Below are positions 26,349 through 34,802 of a DNA stretch of 64,000 nt, piece after piece. This stretch comes from Methanobacteriota archaeon (GTDB lineage Archaea > Halobacteriota > Methanomicrobia > Methanomicrobiales > Methanomicrobiaceae). A program made the translations under genes and the position numbers. The stretch is taken from contig JAENYT010000009.1 of assembly GCA_016841665.1 (NCBI GenBank), positions 1 to 64,000 of the forward strand. The letters run 5' to 3'. The notes beneath the pieces were generated by a model, which had not been told where the DNA came from, did no database searches, and was given only the letters and a program-made list of their open reading frames with translations. How positions within the stretch are numbered: position 1 is the first letter of the stretch; each line of letters begins with the position of its first letter.

Positions 26349-26818
26349 TGCTGCCTTCTCCAGTACTCCACGAGGCCGCCATGGCGGAGGATGTCGAGCA
26401 TGCGGGCCGAGAGAGGCGTCGCGGTATGCCGCACCCCGCCCACCTCCACCCATCCGCCTTCGGGGGAGAAGGACACCGGGGCCGCGTCTCTGCACCGGAC
26501 CTCCGCGCACTCCATCAGCGGCAGACCGACATTGATGGCATTGCGGAAAAAGATGCGGGCAAAACTGGGTGCGATCACCCCCACCACCCCTGCTTCTTTG
26601 AGGGCGACGGGTGCCTGTTCCCGGGAGGACCCGCACCCGAAGTTGGGGCCGGCAATGATGACCGCTCCCTTCATTCTCGCCGCAAGGGCGGGATCGAGGT
26701 CCTCGAAGACGTGGTCGGCCCAGATGCGGCGGTCTTTCGTCCGCAGGTAGCGCCCGGCGATGATCACGTCGGTATCGATATCGGCTCCCAGGCAGACGGC
26801 GTTGCCCTGCAGGGTCAT
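26345..26818 (-). CDS. aksE: Homoaconitase small subunit AksE
   Basis: A 157-aa swivel domain of the LeuD/HacB family. The substrate-specificity loop reads YLRTKD. In the methanogen enzymes the YLRT loop marks homoaconitase, whereas YLVY-type loops mark isopropylmalate isomerase; this supports coenzyme-B rather than leucine synthesis. Other motifs are GPNFGCGSSREQAPVAL and INVGLPLMECAE. It forms a heterodimer with the large subunit encoded directly upstream (stop and start overlap) and isomerises homocitrate homologs through cis-homoaconitate. Confidence 0.9.
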   Translation of the reverse strand: MTLQGNAVCLGADIDTDVIIAGRYLRTKDRRIWADHVFEDLDPALAARMKGAVIIAGPNFGCGSSREQAPVALKEAGVVGVIAPSFARIFFRNAINVGLPLMECAEVRCRDAAPVSFSPEGGWVEVGGVRHTATPLSARMLDILRHGGLVEYWRRQQ

Positions 26819-28029
26819 GCGAGTCCCTCCGGCGACGCGATGGCGCCTCGCAGGGCGCTGGCGGCAGCGGTCGAGGGCGAGCAGAGGTAGTATTCCGCCC
26901 CCACGCCCATCCTGTTGCGGAAGTTGCGGTTTGCGGTTGATAGGCCCACCTCACCCTCCCCGAGCACTCCCATGTGGGCGCCGAGGCAGGGGCCGCAGCC
27001 GGGCGGCCCCACCGTGCATCCCGCTTCGATGAGGGTGGAGAGCACCCCGGTCTCTGCCGCCTTCAGGAGCACGGATCGCGAGGCGGGAACGACAATGGTG
27101 CGCACGGCGACCTTCTTTCCCGCAACGATCCCGGCAAACCGGGCAAGATCCTCATACCGGCCGTTGGTGCAGGTGCCCACGAACACCTGGTCGATCTCCA
27201 CCCCCTCGAACTCGGTGACCGGTGCCCCCTTATCCACCCGGTGCGGGGCGGCGATGATGGGGACGAGGTCGTCGAGGTCGAGGGTGAGCTCCCGGGCATA
27301 CCGCCCCTCTCCGACGGCCTGCGGCAGGGTCCGGATGCCGTATTCACCAAGGTAGTATGCCGTGACGGCATCGGCGTAGAATAGGCCGGTTTTCGCTCCG
27401 GTCTCCACCGCCATGTTGGTGATGGTGAGTCTGTTTTCCATAGAGAGGCTGCCTGCCCCCTCGCCGAGAAACTCGAGCGCCTGGTAGGTCCCCCCATCCA
27501 TGCCAAGCCTGCGGACGTAGTCGAGGGCAATGTCCTTTGCCTCGGCCGCACCCCTGAGCTGCCCTTCGAGGTGGATGGCGATGGTCTCGGGAACCCGGAA
27601 CCATGTCGACCCCGACGCCCAGATTGCCGCCATGTCCGTGGCGCCGACGCCGGTGGCGAATGCGCCGAACGCCCCGAGCGTACAGGAATGGGAGTCGGCG
27701 CCGACGACTACCTCGCCGGGGCAAACGATGCCCTCGCTCATCAGCTGGTGGCAGATCCCGCCCCCGATATCGGAAAAATGGAGGCCCTGTTCGGCGGCGA
27801 ATGTGCGCAGTTCCGCCTGCAGAGCTGCGGTGGTGCTGTTGTTTGCCGGGGTAATGTGGTCGAAGAGCATTGAGAGGCGTTCCGGGCAGGCGAGGCGTTC
27901 GCGTTCCATGCGCCGCCATGCCTCGAGGGTGAGCACCCCCGTCCCGTCGTGCACGAAGGCCCGGTTCACGGCGCGGTCGACAAAGCTGCCCGCCGGTGCG
28001 CCGAGGATCCGTTCCGAGAGCGTGCTCAT
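26815..28029 (-). CDS. aksD: Homoaconitase large subunit AksD
   Basis: A 404-aa [4Fe-4S] subunit of the aconitase family. Cluster cysteines are in DSHSCTLGAFGAFATGVG-adjacent positions, VFVGTCTNGRYEDL and GPPGCGPCLGAHMG; FDHITPANNSTTA and LNFRNRMG-like NRNFRNRMG are also typical. With AksE it performs the hydration/dehydration of homocitrate, homo2- and homo3-citrate. The ATG at 28029 (MSTLSERILGAPAG) overlaps the aksA stop; a longer frame to 28221 lies within aksA. LeuC is the alternative name, but the paired small subunit's YLRT loop favours AksD. Confidence 0.88.
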   Translation of the reverse strand: MSTLSERILGAPAGSFVDRAVNRAFVHDGTGVLTLEAWRRMERERLACPERLSMLFDHITPANNSTTAALQAELRTFAAEQGLHFSDIGGGICHQLMSEGIVCPGEVVVGADSHSCTLGAFGAFATGVGATDMAAIWASGSTWFRVPETIAIHLEGQLRGAAEAKDIALDYVRRLGMDGGTYQALEFLGEGAGSLSMENRLTITNMAVETGAKTGLFYADAVTAYYLGEYGIRTLPQAVGEGRYARELTLDLDDLVPIIAAPHRVDKGAPVTEFEGVEIDQVFVGTCTNGRYEDLARFAGIVAGKKVAVRTIVVPASRSVLLKAAETGVLSTLIEAGCTVGPPGCGPCLGAHMGVLGEGEVGLSTANRNFRNRMGVGAEYYLCSPSTAAASALRGAIASPEGLA

Positions 28030-29156
28030 GCCACCACGGTCTCCTGCGCCTGCCTGATGATACCGAGGAACATTTCGGGGGTGATGCAGCATTTCCCCTC
28101 GGAAATCTCCTTCACCCGGCGGAGCACCCAGCGGATCTGGCCGTCGGTGAGCTTCACCCCCATGGTCCGGGCGATATGCTCCAGCGCCCGCCGTCCCGTG
28201 TGCTTGCCCAGAATAAAGCACTGCTCGCCGCCCACCAGCTTCGGGGAGATGTACTCGTAGGTTGTGGGGTCTTCGAGGATGGCGGCGATGTGGATGCCGC
28301 TCTCGTGGGTGAAGGCATGGTCCCCGACCACCGCCTTGGTCTTTGCTACCGGGATCCCTGAGTATTCGCAGACCATCGCCGACAGCCTGTGCAGGTGGCC
28401 GAGATCATAGCGGTCGACGCCGCCTTTCATGTGCAGGGCGACGAGCACCTCTTCCAGTGCCGCATTGCCCGCCCGCTCCCCGATGCCGTTGACGGTGGTA
28501 TGCAGCTGGAAGGCGCCCACCGCTGCCGCGGTAATGGTATTGGCGCTGGCGCACCCCATGTCGTTGTGGCAGTGTATGCACAGGGGAAGCGGAATACTGC
28601 GGCAGAGGTCCTCGGCGATTGCGGCGACCTCAAGGGGGGTGAGGCAACCCACCGTATCCGCAAAACTGGCGTAGGTCGCCCCGTGTTCGGCACCGCCGGT
28701 GTAGGCCTCCTTGAGGAAGGCGATATCGGTGCGCGAGGCGTCTTCGGCCGCAAACCGCACCTGCAGGCCGTGGTCCGCGGCAAGTTCCACCATCGCCAGC
28801 GCACCCTCGAGCACCTCCTCTCTCGGCCGGCCGTACTTATGGCGAATGTGCAGGTCCGAGGTGGCGATGAAAATGCTCACCATGTCGACGTCGCAGTCGA
28901 TGGCAGTCTCCACATCCTCACGTCGAGCCCGGGAGAGGCAGCACACTCTCGCGTCGAGCCCCATCCTCGCAATGTTCTGCACGCATTCCTTTTCGTTCTG
29001 GGAGACCACGGGGAAGCCCGCCTCGATCACCTCGACGCCGATCTCGTCGAGCACCGAGGCGATGTCCATCTTCTCTATGCAGGTGAATGACACGCCAGGT
29101 GCCTGTTCCCCGTCACGCAGGGTGACGTCACAGATTTCCACATTCCACGGTTTCAT
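28026..29156 (-). CDS. aksA: Homocitrate synthase AksA
   Basis: A 376-aa member of the isopropylmalate/homocitrate/citramalate synthase family that condenses acetyl-CoA with 2-oxoacids. The N-terminal ICDVTLRDGEQAPGVSF and the metal-binding LCIHCHNDMGCASANT are present, as are NGIGERAGNAALEEV and DHAFTHESGIH. At 376 aa it lacks the LeuA allosteric domain (LeuA is about 500 aa), as expected for AksA, which elongates 2-oxoglutarate three times to 2-oxosuberate. Position directly before aksD/aksE supports this. Its start overlaps the preceding TPP-enzyme gene by 29 bases. Confidence 0.92.
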   Translation of the reverse strand: MKPWNVEICDVTLRDGEQAPGVSFTCIEKMDIASVLDEIGVEVIEAGFPVVSQNEKECVQNIARMGLDARVCCLSRARREDVETAIDCDVDMVSIFIATSDLHIRHKYGRPREEVLEGALAMVELAADHGLQVRFAAEDASRTDIAFLKEAYTGGAEHGATYASFADTVGCLTPLEVAAIAEDLCRSIPLPLCIHCHNDMGCASANTITAAAVGAFQLHTTVNGIGERAGNAALEEVLVALHMKGGVDRYDLGHLHRLSAMVCEYSGIPVAKTKAVVGDHAFTHESGIHIAAILEDPTTYEYISPKLVGGEQCFILGKHTGRRALEHIARTMGVKLTDGQIRWVLRRVKEISEGKCCITPEMFLGIIRQAQETVVA

Positions 29157-30402
29157 GCTCTTCTCCTTCGGGGCAGCAGCCCTCGATAATCAGCACACAG
29201 GGCATTTCGGGGACGGCGAGGTGCCGGTCGATCTCCGCTACGTTTTCCGCCCGGATCACGACCGGGCCTGCCCATTCGAGGTAGCGGGCGACGTCGGGGG
29301 CGGGATGCCCGCCGGTCATCCCCATTCGTTTGTTCTTCAAAACGATACAGAGCAGGGGCAGCTGTTTTTCCACGGCATCGATGAGGGCGTTGATGCCCGA
29401 ATGCAGCATGGCGTAATCGCCGGTGAGGCTCACGCCCGTGCTGCGTGCGGCGACGGCCACCGAAGAGCCGAGGCCGTAGCTGGCGATGCCCACCTGATAC
29501 GGCGGGTTCATGGCGAGCAGGGAGCACCCGATATCGCAGACGGCGTCGAGCCCCTTCTTCTTCATCAGGGCAAAAAGGGGGGCATACGGGCAGGTGCGGC
29601 AGAGGGTGCGGTAGAATCCCCGCCCGGCCATGGTCTCCGGCTCTTCTTCCGCCGCCGGTGGGTGGAGGTGGCGGTGTTCTGCGAAAAACGGGCGGCCAAG
29701 CTCGGCAACCTTCTCGAAGCGGCCGGCGGGCGGCGGGTAGACGGTGACCACCCTCGAGTCGCCGGGGCAGGGTCCCACCCCTGCCGTGCCGCCGGCAATT
29801 GCGTTGAGGGGTGATGTGCGGGCCCACGCAAACATCGCCTTCGTCCGCCGTTCTGCCGCCGCCACCCGCCCCCGCATGGTAAGCGAGGTGTCGGCGAGCG
29901 TGCCCACCGCCCGGGGTGCGGGGGCATAGGCGGCGTCCGCTTCGCCTTCGAGGGCGGCGGGGGTGATGCGGAGCAGGGCGACACGGGAGAACTTCTCCGA
30001 TGCCCTGAACGCCTCCTCCACCGCCGCCCCCATGGTGTCCGCGGACGGCTCGATCACCGGGATCTCGGCGAGTTCGCCAAAGAAGCGGGAATCCTGTGCG
30101 TTCTGTGAGGCGACAACCTCGACATCGTCGCCGGCCACCACCACCACCCCCGCCCTGAGCCCCTGGGTGACGGCATTCACCATGGGATCGGCGAGTACGT
30201 TCAGGCCCACATTCTTCACGATCACCGCCGCCCGGCGGGAGGCGAGGGAATCCCCGAGGGCATACTCGAGGGCCACCTTTTCGTTCACCGTGATCTCCGC
30301 GGCCAGCCCTTCGGTGATACGGGTCACCGGATACCCTGGGACCGCATACGCCCTGTCCGCTGCACGCCGCAGCGCCTCCACCAGGATGCCCTCCCCGTTC
30401 AT
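29128..30402 (-). CDS. IorA-like TPP enzyme without ferredoxin domains; candidate 2-oxoacid decarboxylase
   Basis: A 424-aa protein like the indolepyruvate:ferredoxin oxidoreductase alpha subunit, but shorter than IorA (about 600 aa). It has the N-terminal pyrimidine domain (ADRAYAVPGYPVT; ITVNEKVALEYALG) and the TPP-binding domain (DIGCSLLAMNPPYQVGIAS; GDYAMLHSGINALIDAVEKQ). It stops there, without the C-terminal 2x[4Fe-4S] domain, and no IorB gene is nearby. That suggests non-oxidative decarboxylation. Next to aksA, the attractive inference is decarboxylation of 2-oxosuberate to 7-oxoheptanoate for coenzyme B. The ATG at 30402 follows GGGAGGG and overlaps the radical SAM stop. Confidence 0.75.
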   Translation of the reverse strand: MNGEGILVEALRRAADRAYAVPGYPVTRITEGLAAEITVNEKVALEYALGDSLASRRAAVIVKNVGLNVLADPMVNAVTQGLRAGVVVVAGDDVEVVASQNAQDSRFFGELAEIPVIEPSADTMGAAVEEAFRASEKFSRVALLRITPAALEGEADAAYAPAPRAVGTLADTSLTMRGRVAAAERRTKAMFAWARTSPLNAIAGGTAGVGPCPGDSRVVTVYPPPAGRFEKVAELGRPFFAEHRHLHPPAAEEEPETMAGRGFYRTLCRTCPYAPLFALMKKKGLDAVCDIGCSLLAMNPPYQVGIASYGLGSSVAVAARSTGVSLTGDYAMLHSGINALIDAVEKQLPLLCIVLKNKRMGMTGGHPAPDVARYLEWAGPVVIRAENVAEIDRHLAVPEMPCVLIIEGCCPEGEEHETVECGNL

Positions 30403-31376
30403 GTGTCCCTCCCTGGCACGAGGTCGCAGCCCGTGCAGGCGACGCACATGGTCAGCGCCTCTGTGGGATCGAGCCCTGCCAGCGCAAGGTGGCGCTCGTG
30501 GACGGCGTTAATCTTCTCGATCCGCGCCGCCGACGGCCGTGGATAGTCGGAGCACCCGGCTGTCGGGGTGAGCGGGCGAATCACCGGGATGACCCCGGCG
30601 GCGCAGAGTTCCTCGATGCAGTGCTCCATCTCCTCGTCTGTTTCCCCGAGGCCGAGGATGACGTTGGAAAAGACGTGGTTTCTGCCGAAGAGGCCCACCG
30701 ACTCCCGCAGTGCCCGGCAGAGCGCCTCCCGGTCGAGTCCCGGGCAGTGCTCTGCAAAGAGGCTCCTCGTGGCCGTCTCCAGGTTGAATTTCACCTCCGC
30801 CACCCCGAGGGCATGGAGGCGGCGGGGCGTATTCTCGAGCGGGTAGATCGACACCCCTACGGGCTTGCCATGGCCGACCACCCGCTTCACCACCTCAAGA
30901 ACACGCTGCTCGTCCTCCTCCACACTTCCCACCACGCCGCTGGTCAGGGAGATGGCATCAATGTGGGGGAGCACGCGTTTCACGAGCGCCGCCACCTCCT
31001 CCGGCGACTTCACCCGCGCCTCCTGGGAGGGAACAGGGCAGTAGGTGCACCGGAAGATGCAGCCTTCGCTGATGGTGATGTAGGCCTGGCGGGGGCAGTG
31101 CAGGGCGACCGGTTCGAGTTGGCCTTCGAAGATCTCGCCGTCGAGGCGGATCTCGGCTCGCCCCCCGCCCAGGTGCACCAGCTCGATCTCGCTTGCAGGA
31201 TCTACGGAGAGCCTGACTCTACGGATCCTTCCGGTTCCCACCGAAAAAAAGACCGACCCACCGCTTCCCGCACTCGGCCCCGCCCGGGACCGCTCCACGA
31301 AACAGTCAGCCGGCTCTCCGCTGAGCCGGACCCTGCCGGCGGCGAGAAGCCTGGCTTTCAGGCGGCTCCAGTTCAT
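30399..31376 (-). CDS. Radical SAM protein of unknown substrate
   Basis: A 325-aa radical SAM enzyme. The cluster motif CIFRCTYC (C106, C110, C113) is followed by SLTSGVVGSVEEDEQ, VGVSIYPLENTPRRL, KFNLETATRSLFAEHCPG and VILGLGETDEEM, which recall the biotin-synthase-like/elp3-like barrel. The first 90 residues form a beta-rich extension (FFSVGTGRIRRVRLSVDP), and the tail has CVACTGCDLVPG, possibly a second cluster. It is not Mmp10, whose motifs differ. It sits between marker-11 and the TPP enzyme with four-base overlaps on both sides, so it very likely works in the same methanogen-specific pathway. Confidence 0.8.
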   Translation of the reverse strand: MNWSRLKARLLAAGRVRLSGEPADCFVERSRAGPSAGSGGSVFFSVGTGRIRRVRLSVDPASEIELVHLGGGRAEIRLDGEIFEGQLEPVALHCPRQAYITISEGCIFRCTYCPVPSQEARVKSPEEVAALVKRVLPHIDAISLTSGVVGSVEEDEQRVLEVVKRVVGHGKPVGVSIYPLENTPRRLHALGVAEVKFNLETATRSLFAEHCPGLDREALCRALRESVGLFGRNHVFSNVILGLGETDEEMEHCIEELCAAGVIPVIRPLTPTAGCSDYPRPSAARIEKINAVHERHLALAGLDPTEALTMCVACTGCDLVPGRDT

Positions 31377-32248
31377 AGCGAGAGTGCCTCTTCGTAGCGT
31401 GTAAAGAAGGGGATGGCTGCAATTGCCCCGATGACGCCCCTTCCGCCGATGCGGATATCCACGTGATCTCTTACCCGGTCGACCGAATCGGGACTGATCT
31501 CGCCCTGCTTGACCGACCAGCCGAATTCATCCAGCACGGCAGGGTCGAACCCGCAGAACACCGCCATGCCGGTATCCTCCGAGAGGGTGTAGCGCTCGAG
31601 GTAGGCCTGGAAGCGGTCGGCAAGACGATCGGGTTGATTTGAGGCAAATTCACAGACGATGGCCACGCAGTTTTTCGTCCTGAACGGTACGGGGAAGAGC
31701 TGGACGATAGTGTGGGAGAGGTAGCGGGAGTGGTCGTCCTCCACCGCCCGGGCAATGCTGTGGGCGAGCGTCCATGTCGCCCCTTCCTCTGGAGTATCGG
31801 TATCGTCGATGCCGATGAGCACCCGCTGCATGCGGGGAAGCCAGACGGTCGATCCCGCCACCCTGCCGCCGCCCGAAGGCTCGGTTTCGCAGCGGAGGAC
31901 GCCCCTTGCGAGGGAGCGGCAGATGCTCGCACCGACGCCCCCTCCTCCCATCCCGCGGTAGGAGACGGCGATCTCGTCGTCCGTGACGTGTACGCCGGAG
32001 ATCCCCGCGGGAAAGTGGGAGCCCACGAGGGCGAGGTCTTCTTCTCCCGGGTTGAGGAGGTAGCGGGAGGTCGCCCCGACCGTCCGCACCGAACGGACGA
32101 GGGGGCTTTTGCGGTAGTGATACTTCGCCCACATCGCCCCGCCGACGCAGTCGAATCGTTCCACGAGCTCCACCCGGGAGTTGTCCTCCGCTGCTACGGC
32201 CACGATCTCCGGGTACCGGATGGTGTAGGGTTCAGATATGTTCTCCAT
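31373..32248 (-). CDS. Methanogenesis marker protein 11
   Basis: A 291-aa protein of the marker-11 family, found essentially only in methanogens and of unknown function. It has FDCVGGAMWAKYHY, a glycine-rich YRGMGGGGVGASICRSLARGV, and the signature IGIDDTDTPEEGATW (residues about 135-149). The DDTD segment resembles the nucleotide-binding motif of TiaS, the enzyme that modifies tRNA-Ile2, so ATP use is possible. It is about 30% like its upstream neighbour by eye in the second half. It overlaps the radical SAM gene by four bases. Confidence 0.8.
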   Translation of the reverse strand: MENISEPYTIRYPEIVAVAAEDNSRVELVERFDCVGGAMWAKYHYRKSPLVRSVRTVGATSRYLLNPGEEDLALVGSHFPAGISGVHVTDDEIAVSYRGMGGGGVGASICRSLARGVLRCETEPSGGGRVAGSTVWLPRMQRVLIGIDDTDTPEEGATWTLAHSIARAVEDDHSRYLSHTIVQLFPVPFRTKNCVAIVCEFASNQPDRLADRFQAYLERYTLSEDTGMAVFCGFDPAVLDEFGWSVKQGEISPDSVDRVRDHVDIRIGGRGVIGAIAAIPFFTRYEEALSL

Positions 32249-33191
32249 GCAATCCCGCCGCCTCGATGCCGCGGTTGCCCCAGAGCACTGCTCCGAGGGC
32301 TCCGATCCGCCCTATCCTCGCTGCCGAGTCGATGTACCGGATCCCGAGCCGCGCCGCTTCGGCCTCCGCCTCTTCGAGGCTGACCAGATCGGTCTTGATG
32401 CGGGCGAGGTAAGGGGAATCCTCCGGCACCGTGATGCCGCGGTACACGGCGATGCCGGTATCGTCGCTCACTGCATTGGTCTCGATATACTCCCGCACAT
32501 AGTCCAGCAGCGCATCCACCGATCCGGGGCGGACCGCGAAATTGAGGGCTGACCCCACGCAGTTGGTGGTCTTCTTGGGGACTGCCGGGTTGAGCTGGAT
32601 GAGGCGCATATTAAGGTACTCCACGCCCTCCACCGGACACTGCTCGGCACACTTGAGTGCCAGCACCCAGGTCGCTCCCTCTTCCTTTGTGTCGGTGTCG
32701 TCGATCCCGATGGTAATCTTTTCATACCGGGGAGAGATGATCCGCACCCGGTTGATCCGCGCCCCGCCGATCCTGAGGTCCTCTTCGGTGGGGTATTCGG
32801 CCCTGATCACGCCCGGTGCCTGCGGGAGGCAGGCGGCGACGCCCACGCCCGCCCCGGCGATCCCCGCCCATGTGGTCGCAATCTCGTCCGCACCGAGGAT
32901 CTCGACACCTTCAAGTGCCTGTCCGCCGATCTCTGTGCCTGCCGCACCGAACTGCACGGGGTGGGAGCCGATCGTGGCGATCATCGACATGGCCGTCCCC
33001 TCCACGCTGATCGAACGGACGGCGCCGCCCGCACGCCTGCGGTTCATGGCATCCCATTCTATAGTACCGCGGTGTCTGCAGTGTTCGATGATCTCTGCGA
33101 CGCCTGTGGCTTCATCGGCCATGACCAGAAACTTTTTCGAAAAAAGAGTGCCAAAGCGTTGCCTGATTTCATCGGGAGTAAGCGCAATCAT
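32232..33191 (-). CDS. Marker-11-like paralog, first gene of the coenzyme-B operon
   Basis: A 319-aa protein sharing the IGIDDTDTKEEGATW motif (residues about 161-175), the preceding WAGIAGAGVGVAACL and the following SDDTGIAVY with the marker-11 protein encoded next to it. Its N-terminus differs (MIALTPDEIRQRFGTLFSKKF, IIEHCRHRGTIEWDAMNRRR). The two genes are thus tandem paralogs, perhaps subunits of one complex. Its ATG is the first start after the only good promoter in this 10-gene minus-strand run, so it probably opens the operon. Function is unknown. Confidence 0.75.
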   Translation of the reverse strand: MIALTPDEIRQRFGTLFSKKFLVMADEATGVAEIIEHCRHRGTIEWDAMNRRRAGGAVRSISVEGTAMSMIATIGSHPVQFGAAGTEIGGQALEGVEILGADEIATTWAGIAGAGVGVAACLPQAPGVIRAEYPTEEDLRIGGARINRVRIISPRYEKITIGIDDTDTKEEGATWVLALKCAEQCPVEGVEYLNMRLIQLNPAVPKKTTNCVGSALNFAVRPGSVDALLDYVREYIETNAVSDDTGIAVYRGITVPEDSPYLARIKTDLVSLEEAEAEAARLGIRYIDSAARIGRIGALGAVLWGNRGIEAAGLHGEHI

Positions 33192-33233
33192 TTTGTCACC
33201 GAAATAATCGTTAACAGGATTATCGGCAACAAA

Positions 33234-33246
33234 GGTATTTATACTG
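33234..33246 (-). promoter_or_regulatory. TATA box of the ten-gene coenzyme-B operon
   Basis: On the minus strand AGTATAAATACC lies about 45-55 bases before the ATG at 33191. It is the only clear promoter before the overlapping gene run down to nfo. A CGGTGAC 5-11 bases before the ATG is a plausible ribosome binding site. Confidence 0.6.
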
Positions 33247-33274
33247 ATCGGTCTGGTACGGAAAAAAAAGAGAA

Positions 33275-34162
33275 TTAGAGGATTTCAGAGAGATTAATCT
33301 TGAAGGGGCCGAGATTTCCACCAAAATTGCCCGCAGTGATATACACCACGCCCGGCACCGTGGTGGCCGCCCTGATGCCTTCTGCCATCGCCTCGCTGAC
33401 CGCCTCCTCGTCGATACCGTCGATGACGATCTCATAGACTGCAGCCACGCCCTCGGGCACCTCGCTGTCCTCAACCTGCTCGCGGAGGGTGGGGCAGTAC
33501 TTCTCGTTGGTGCTTGCCGGCATGAACTTGTACTTGGTGCTGCCTACCTTCGACCCGCTTGCCACGATACCGCCGGGGAACGGAGTAATGACGCCGCAGA
33601 CACCGTTAATGGCATCCACTGCCGCCTGTGCTCCGATGAGGGCGGCCATCTGGTTTTCGCCCATGACAAAGAAGTTGCCGCCGGCAACGCCCTTGACCGC
33701 ACCGAACTCCTCTTCGCCGACAAACTCGCCGTTCATGATGGGGATCTTCCACACGCTTCGTCCACCGAGTTCGGCCTGGTATTCGTAACCGTCGCCGAAG
33801 AAATGGAGCTTGACCGGTATCCGCTCTTCGGCATCGGTGAGGCCGTCGAAGACCGCAGTGGTGGGGGAAGTCAGGATGCACTCGCCGATCCGCTCAATGA
33901 GCTGCTCTTTTAATTTCTTCTTGCCGCTGGCGCAGATGAGAATGGCACAGCCGGGCCGGCAGTCAGGGGTCTCATCGCCCGAGAGGAATGTCTCGATGCC
34001 TGCTTCGCAGGGGCAACCGATTGCCGAGGTGGCAAATCCTGTTGCCTCAACCGCTGCTTTGTACGCCCACTCCTCGGTGACCGCGGTGATGATCACACGC
34101 GAAATCCAGGTGGGAAATGCTTCTGCATAGGTGTCGTTGATGGGGACTCCATTCAATTCCAT
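33275..34162 (-). CDS. ftr: Formylmethanofuran:tetrahydromethanopterin formyltransferase
   Basis: A 295-aa cytoplasmic enzyme of the second methanogenesis step, moving the formyl group from methanofuran to H4MPT. It starts MELNGVPINDTYAEAFPTWISRVIITA, the characteristic Ftr N-terminus. It also has TSAIGCPCEAGIETFL, GVITPFPGGIVASGSKVGSTKYKFM and ends GNFGGNLGPFKINLSEIL; the length equals the family's (about 297 aa). The GAGGTTGAATGT before the ATG is a good binding site. It is a single gene, divergent from the Fwd/Hdr operon and separated from it by a 700-base spacer. Confidence 0.97.
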   Translation of the reverse strand: MELNGVPINDTYAEAFPTWISRVIITAVTEEWAYKAAVEATGFATSAIGCPCEAGIETFLSGDETPDCRPGCAILICASGKKKLKEQLIERIGECILTSPTTAVFDGLTDAEERIPVKLHFFGDGYEYQAELGGRSVWKIPIMNGEFVGEEEFGAVKGVAGGNFFVMGENQMAALIGAQAAVDAINGVCGVITPFPGGIVASGSKVGSTKYKFMPASTNEKYCPTLREQVEDSEVPEGVAAVYEIVIDGIDEEAVSEAMAEGIRAATTVPGVVYITAGNFGGNLGPFKINLSEIL

Positions 34163-34790
34163 ACATTCAACCTCGTTTCAAGTATGTCATGAACGAATAT
34201 CAGAATAATGTTTCTTTTTGCTCCCTCTCGTCCCGGGCGGGAGAGTATGCTCTTGCTCCCTCCGTTTCCGTGCGGCCGGTACATCACCGTGATTTCGCGA
34301 TCCAGAATGGTGCCTTCGCGGCGCATTGTGTACGCTGCCGGTGGTGGTGACACGGCATCCCCGGGACGAAGCCGAATGCACCCCGAGAATACCGCATGGT
34401 GCAATTGCACTGAGGGATATTCGGCGCTCGTTCTCGCGGTGGAGCGCAAAGACCGCACCTTGTGAGGTTGTGGTCGAACGCGCCTTCAAGACGGGCCTGG
34501 TTGGCATGGATCCGGTTAATGGTAAATACCAAACCCTCCCCATACTCTCCACAAAACCGTGAAATGCAGTATATATCAAATGTATTTATACAGCATATAC
34601 AAATAAAAATCGGATTTTTTATGGTTGGTTCAAACGGTTCGCGGCAATGCTGTTTCTTATATAATCATTTGCCGATCCGGTTCTTACCGCAGGCGGAAAC
34701 GGGCCATTTATAAATTCACAATCATTGACAATCGCAATAAATCAAGGATTTCCTGTGATTATCGCTGATTTCATAGCATAAAAAGGGTTC
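34163..34790. other. Long spacer between ftr and the Hdr-Fwd operon
   Basis: About 630 bases without a supportable gene. The left half is G+C-rich with short overlapping frames on both strands and no binding sites. From about 34555 it turns very A/T-rich, with several TATA-like stretches (for example GTATTTATACAG near 34580 and CATTTATAAATTC near 34705). The divergent promoters of ftr and the Hdr-Fwd operon must lie here, possibly with regulator sites. Confidence 0.4.
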
Positions 34791-34802
34791 CCTAACTTCA
34801 GA

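Noticed and set aside
34187-34579. A 130-codon minus-strand frame (and overlapping plus-strand frames) in the ftr-fwdG spacer
   Set aside because: Arg/Ser/His-rich, no motif, no ribosome binding site, overlapping frames on both strands.
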